Source of the DNA: Gammaproteobacteria bacterium
GTDB lineage: Bacteria > Pseudomonadota > Gammaproteobacteria > SZUA-229
DNA length: 17,845 bases
Direction of reading: 5' to 3'
Assembly (NCBI GenBank): GCA_013138755.1
Contig: WTCC01000288.1
Span: forward strand, 1-17,845
The notes below the pieces were generated by a model. It was not told the origin of the DNA. It saw only the letters and a program-made list of their open reading frames with translations, and made no database searches. A program made the translations under genes and the position numbers. Positions within the stretch are counted from its first letter, which is position 1, and each line of letters starts with the position of its first letter. This document shows, piece after piece, positions 16,430 through 17,845 of the stretch.

Positions 16430-17317
16430 TTAAGAGCGAGTTAAGGCGCGTTTTTCTAACGCTGCTATTCTGTCTTCGATCGGTGGATGCGATGAGAACA
16501 GGGCCATGATACCGCCTTTGTCGTTGATGCCGAATGCTGCCATCTGTTCTGGCAAGGCTTCGGGTTCTACTTGTCCCAGACGCTTGAGGGCATTAATCAT
16601 ATTCTGATGCCCCGCCAAATCTGCTCCGCCAGTATCAGCAATAAATTCACGCTTTCTTGAAAAATACATAACGATGGTCGAAGCAAGTATCGATAGCACC
16701 ACCTGTGCCACTATAACGGTAACAAAATAACCGATACCATGGCCTTGATTGTTTTTTAAGATAACGCGATCGACAACGTGGCCGATGATACGAGATAAAA
16801 ATACAACGAAGGTGTTAACGACACCTTGAATAAGCGTTAATGTCACCATATCACCATTGGCGATGTGACTCATCTCATGACCGACGACAGCCTCAACTTC
16901 TCCCTGTGTCATATTATCCAGTAGTCCCTGAGATACAGCCATCAGAGAATTATTTTTGCTTGCGCCGGTTGCAAAAGCATTCATAGCGGGTGATGGGAAA
17001 ATCGCTACTTCAGGCATTTTTATGCCGACAATTCCGGCCTGCTTCTCAACCGTGTTAATTAGCCATTTTTCGATATTGGTCGATGGGTTGGTGATAACAA
17101 CTGCACCGGTCATGCGTTTTGCCATCCACTTCGACATGAGCAGAGATATAAATGAACCGCCAAAACCAATCACACCAGAAAGTATGACTAAAGCTTGAAT
17201 ATTAAGGTCAGAGCCATTTTCAGCCAGGATGCTATCAACGCCTAAAAGCCTTAACGTAATGCTTAATACAAGCATTATGGCGATATTGGTCATGATAAAT
17301 AACATTATCCGTTTCAT
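16430..17317 (-). CDS. htpX: Membrane metalloprotease HtpX
   Basis: Inner-membrane zinc endopeptidase for quality control of membrane proteins (M48 family). The 295-residue product has two N-terminal TM segments (about 4-25 and 41-62), then [19 protein letters not shown], the zinc motif H147-E-M-S-H151, and downstream ligand E224 in [17 protein letters not shown]. Two further hydrophobic stretches (about 160-182 and 197-219) lie between. C-terminal [12 protein letters not shown] is typical. It is slightly longer than the E. coli protein. ATG 17317 follows AGGTACCACT. A sigma32-like promoter lies directly upstream, matching heat-shock control of htpX known in E. coli. Confidence 0.96.
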   Translation of the reverse strand: MKRIMLFIMTNIAIMLVLSITLRLLGVDSILAENGSDLNIQALVILSGVIGFGGSFISLLMSKWMAKRMTGAVVITNPSTNIEKWLINTVEKQAGIVGIKMPEVAIFPSPAMNAFATGASKNNSLMAVSQGLLDNMTQGEVEAVVGHEMSHIANGDMVTLTLIQGVVNTFVVFLSRIIGHVVDRVILKNNQGHGIGYFVTVIVAQVVLSILASTIVMYFSRKREFIADTGGADLAGHQNMINALKRLGQVEPEALPEQMAAFGINDKGGIMALFSSHPPIEDRIAALEKRALTRS

Positions 17318-17348
17318 AGTGGTACCTGTGCTTTAGTTGTTTTGTTAA

Positions 17349-17376
17349 ATATGGGGTCGTAAGTGCTTTTTTAAAG
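17349..17376 (-). promoter_or_regulatory. Sigma32 (heat-shock) promoter of htpX
   Basis: On the minus strand, CTTTAAA (17376-17370) and CCCCATAT (17356-17349) are 13 bp apart. The E. coli sigma32 consensus is CTTGAAA with a 13-15 bp spacer and CCCCATNT, so the -10 element is perfect and the -35 element differs at one base. The predicted start lies about 25 bases before the htpX ATG. Confidence 0.8.
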
Positions 17377-17477
17377 CTTAATCAAAAAAATCGCTGTGCT
17401 CGTGATAATTTATTTTAGGTGATTTTTTTGTTGAGAAGTACCTGGTTAAAATATCGTTAACCATATCCACAGCAGTA

Positions 17478-17510
17478 AATAAAAATTCCGGGAGCGCCGG
17501 CATTTTTATT
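17478..17510 (-). terminator. Terminator of the Fe-S carrier gene
   Basis: AATAAAAAT (17478-17486) and ATTTTTATT (17502-17510) pair perfectly. Inside them CCGG (17488-17491) pairs with CCGG (17497-17500) around GAGCG, with one T-C mismatch. The descending arm reads ATTTTTATT on the minus strand. It begins within the stop codon of the upstream gene and ends transcription before the htpX promoter. The symmetric A/T flanks could let it act in both directions. Confidence 0.8.
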
Positions 17511-17845
17511 TAACCGCAGCTACCTTGAGAGCCGCAGGAGCCACAACCGCCGGCACTAACTGGCTCTGGAACATTATTAAAAACAAAAGAAGGTTGTCCG
17601 TTGCCACTGTCAACGTAATCAATTTCAGTGCCGCGAATATGGTCAATCGTATCTGCAGCAACAATTACCTTAAAACCCGCACTCTCACGGACTAAATCGT
17701 TTTCTTCCACGCGTTCAGAAAACGTCATGCCAAAGCTCATACCGCTGCAACCACCAGCCTGAGAATAAACACGAATGCCAGCAATTTCACCATCGACTTG
17801 AGAAATAAGTTCTACCATTTTATCTGAAGCTGCCCCGGTTAATTG
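17510..17845 (-). CDS. A-type Fe-S carrier (HesB/IscA family), 5'-truncated by window
   Basis: Member of the HesB/IscA/ErpA family that carries Fe-S clusters to apoproteins. Visible: the conserved AGGCSGMSFGMTF loop with the first ligand cysteine, an FNNVP segment and a C-terminal GGCGSCGSQGSCG. The first in-frame ATG (17818) is internal: the frame stays open to the window edge reading QLTGAASDK before MVELIS, which matches the family's N-terminal helix, so the true start lies outside. The tail differs from the usual C-G-C-G ending of ErpA/IscA: the ligand pair is spaced as C-G-S-C and an extra GSCG follows. This fits a divergent HesB-type subgroup, so I give no gene symbol. Its stop codon overlaps the terminator. 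Confidence 0.88.
   Translation of the reverse strand, partial: QLTGAASDKMVELISQVDGEIAGIRVYSQAGGCSGMSFGMTFSERVEENDLVRESAGFKVIVAADTIDHIRGTEIDYVDSGNGQPSFVFNNVPEPVSAGGCGSCGSQGSCG

Noticed and set aside
16403..16440. Terminator between ubiC and htpX
   Set aside because: CTCGCT/AGCGAG pair but with a bulge, a 15-base loop and no T-run; it overlaps the end of htpX.
17816..17818. ATG 17818 as start of the Fe-S carrier
   Set aside because: The frame is open to the window edge and the upstream residues match the family, so this methionine is internal.

Overview
The window is an ordinary chromosomal stretch from a gammaproteobacterium with moderate-to-low GC by eye. The evidence is the combination of rplU-rpmA-obgE-proB next to ispB, the gmk-rpoZ-spoT-ridA-recG run, ubiC (chorismate lyase) and htpX, all with gammaproteobacterial-type protein sequences. 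I cannot place it below class level with confidence. There are no tRNA or rRNA genes, no phage genes, no transposase gene and no CRISPR array.

Layout. (1) 1-3200: rpsT with its own terminator, then a two-gene OmpR-type regulator/sensor-kinase operon (stop and start codons overlap by one base), then a small secreted protein of unknown function ending in a bidirectional terminator. (2) 3197-6395, minus strand: rplU-rpmA from a near-consensus sigma70 promoter, a terminator, a 367-bp non-coding stretch packed with small hairpins, then obgE overlapping proB. (3) 6618-13766, plus strand: ispB, gmk, rpoZ, spoT, ridA, recG, i.e. quinone side-chain synthesis, GMP phosphorylation, RNA polymerase omega, (p)ppGpp metabolism, enamine detoxification and fork rescue. 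A 142-bp imperfect palindrome lies between gmk and rpoZ, and a strong terminator between rpoZ and spoT. (4) 13854-16391, plus strand: an orphan six-TM hybrid histidine kinase and ubiC. (5) 16430-17845, minus strand: htpX behind a clear sigma32-type heat-shock promoter, and an A-type Fe-S carrier with an unusual cysteine-rich tail, cut by the window edge.

How they fit: the genes are mostly housekeeping and their grouping is conserved. gmk and spoT both act on guanine nucleotides, obgE and rplU/rpmA serve the ribosome, and ispB and ubiC serve ubiquinone synthesis. Starts are often not ATG (rpsT GTG, sensor kinase GTG, ispB TTG, gmk TTG, ubiC GTG).

Most of the unexplained structure is non-coding: the 142-bp palindrome at 8443-8584; the hairpin array at 5501-5718, whose minus-strand loops present GGA in a context like CsrA/RsmA binding sites; several perfect short inverted repeats upstream of the response regulator, obgE and gmk; and paired direct repeats ahead of the secreted-protein gene and around the ispB promoter. 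The most interesting protein is the secreted one at 2757-3110, placed directly behind a two-component system.
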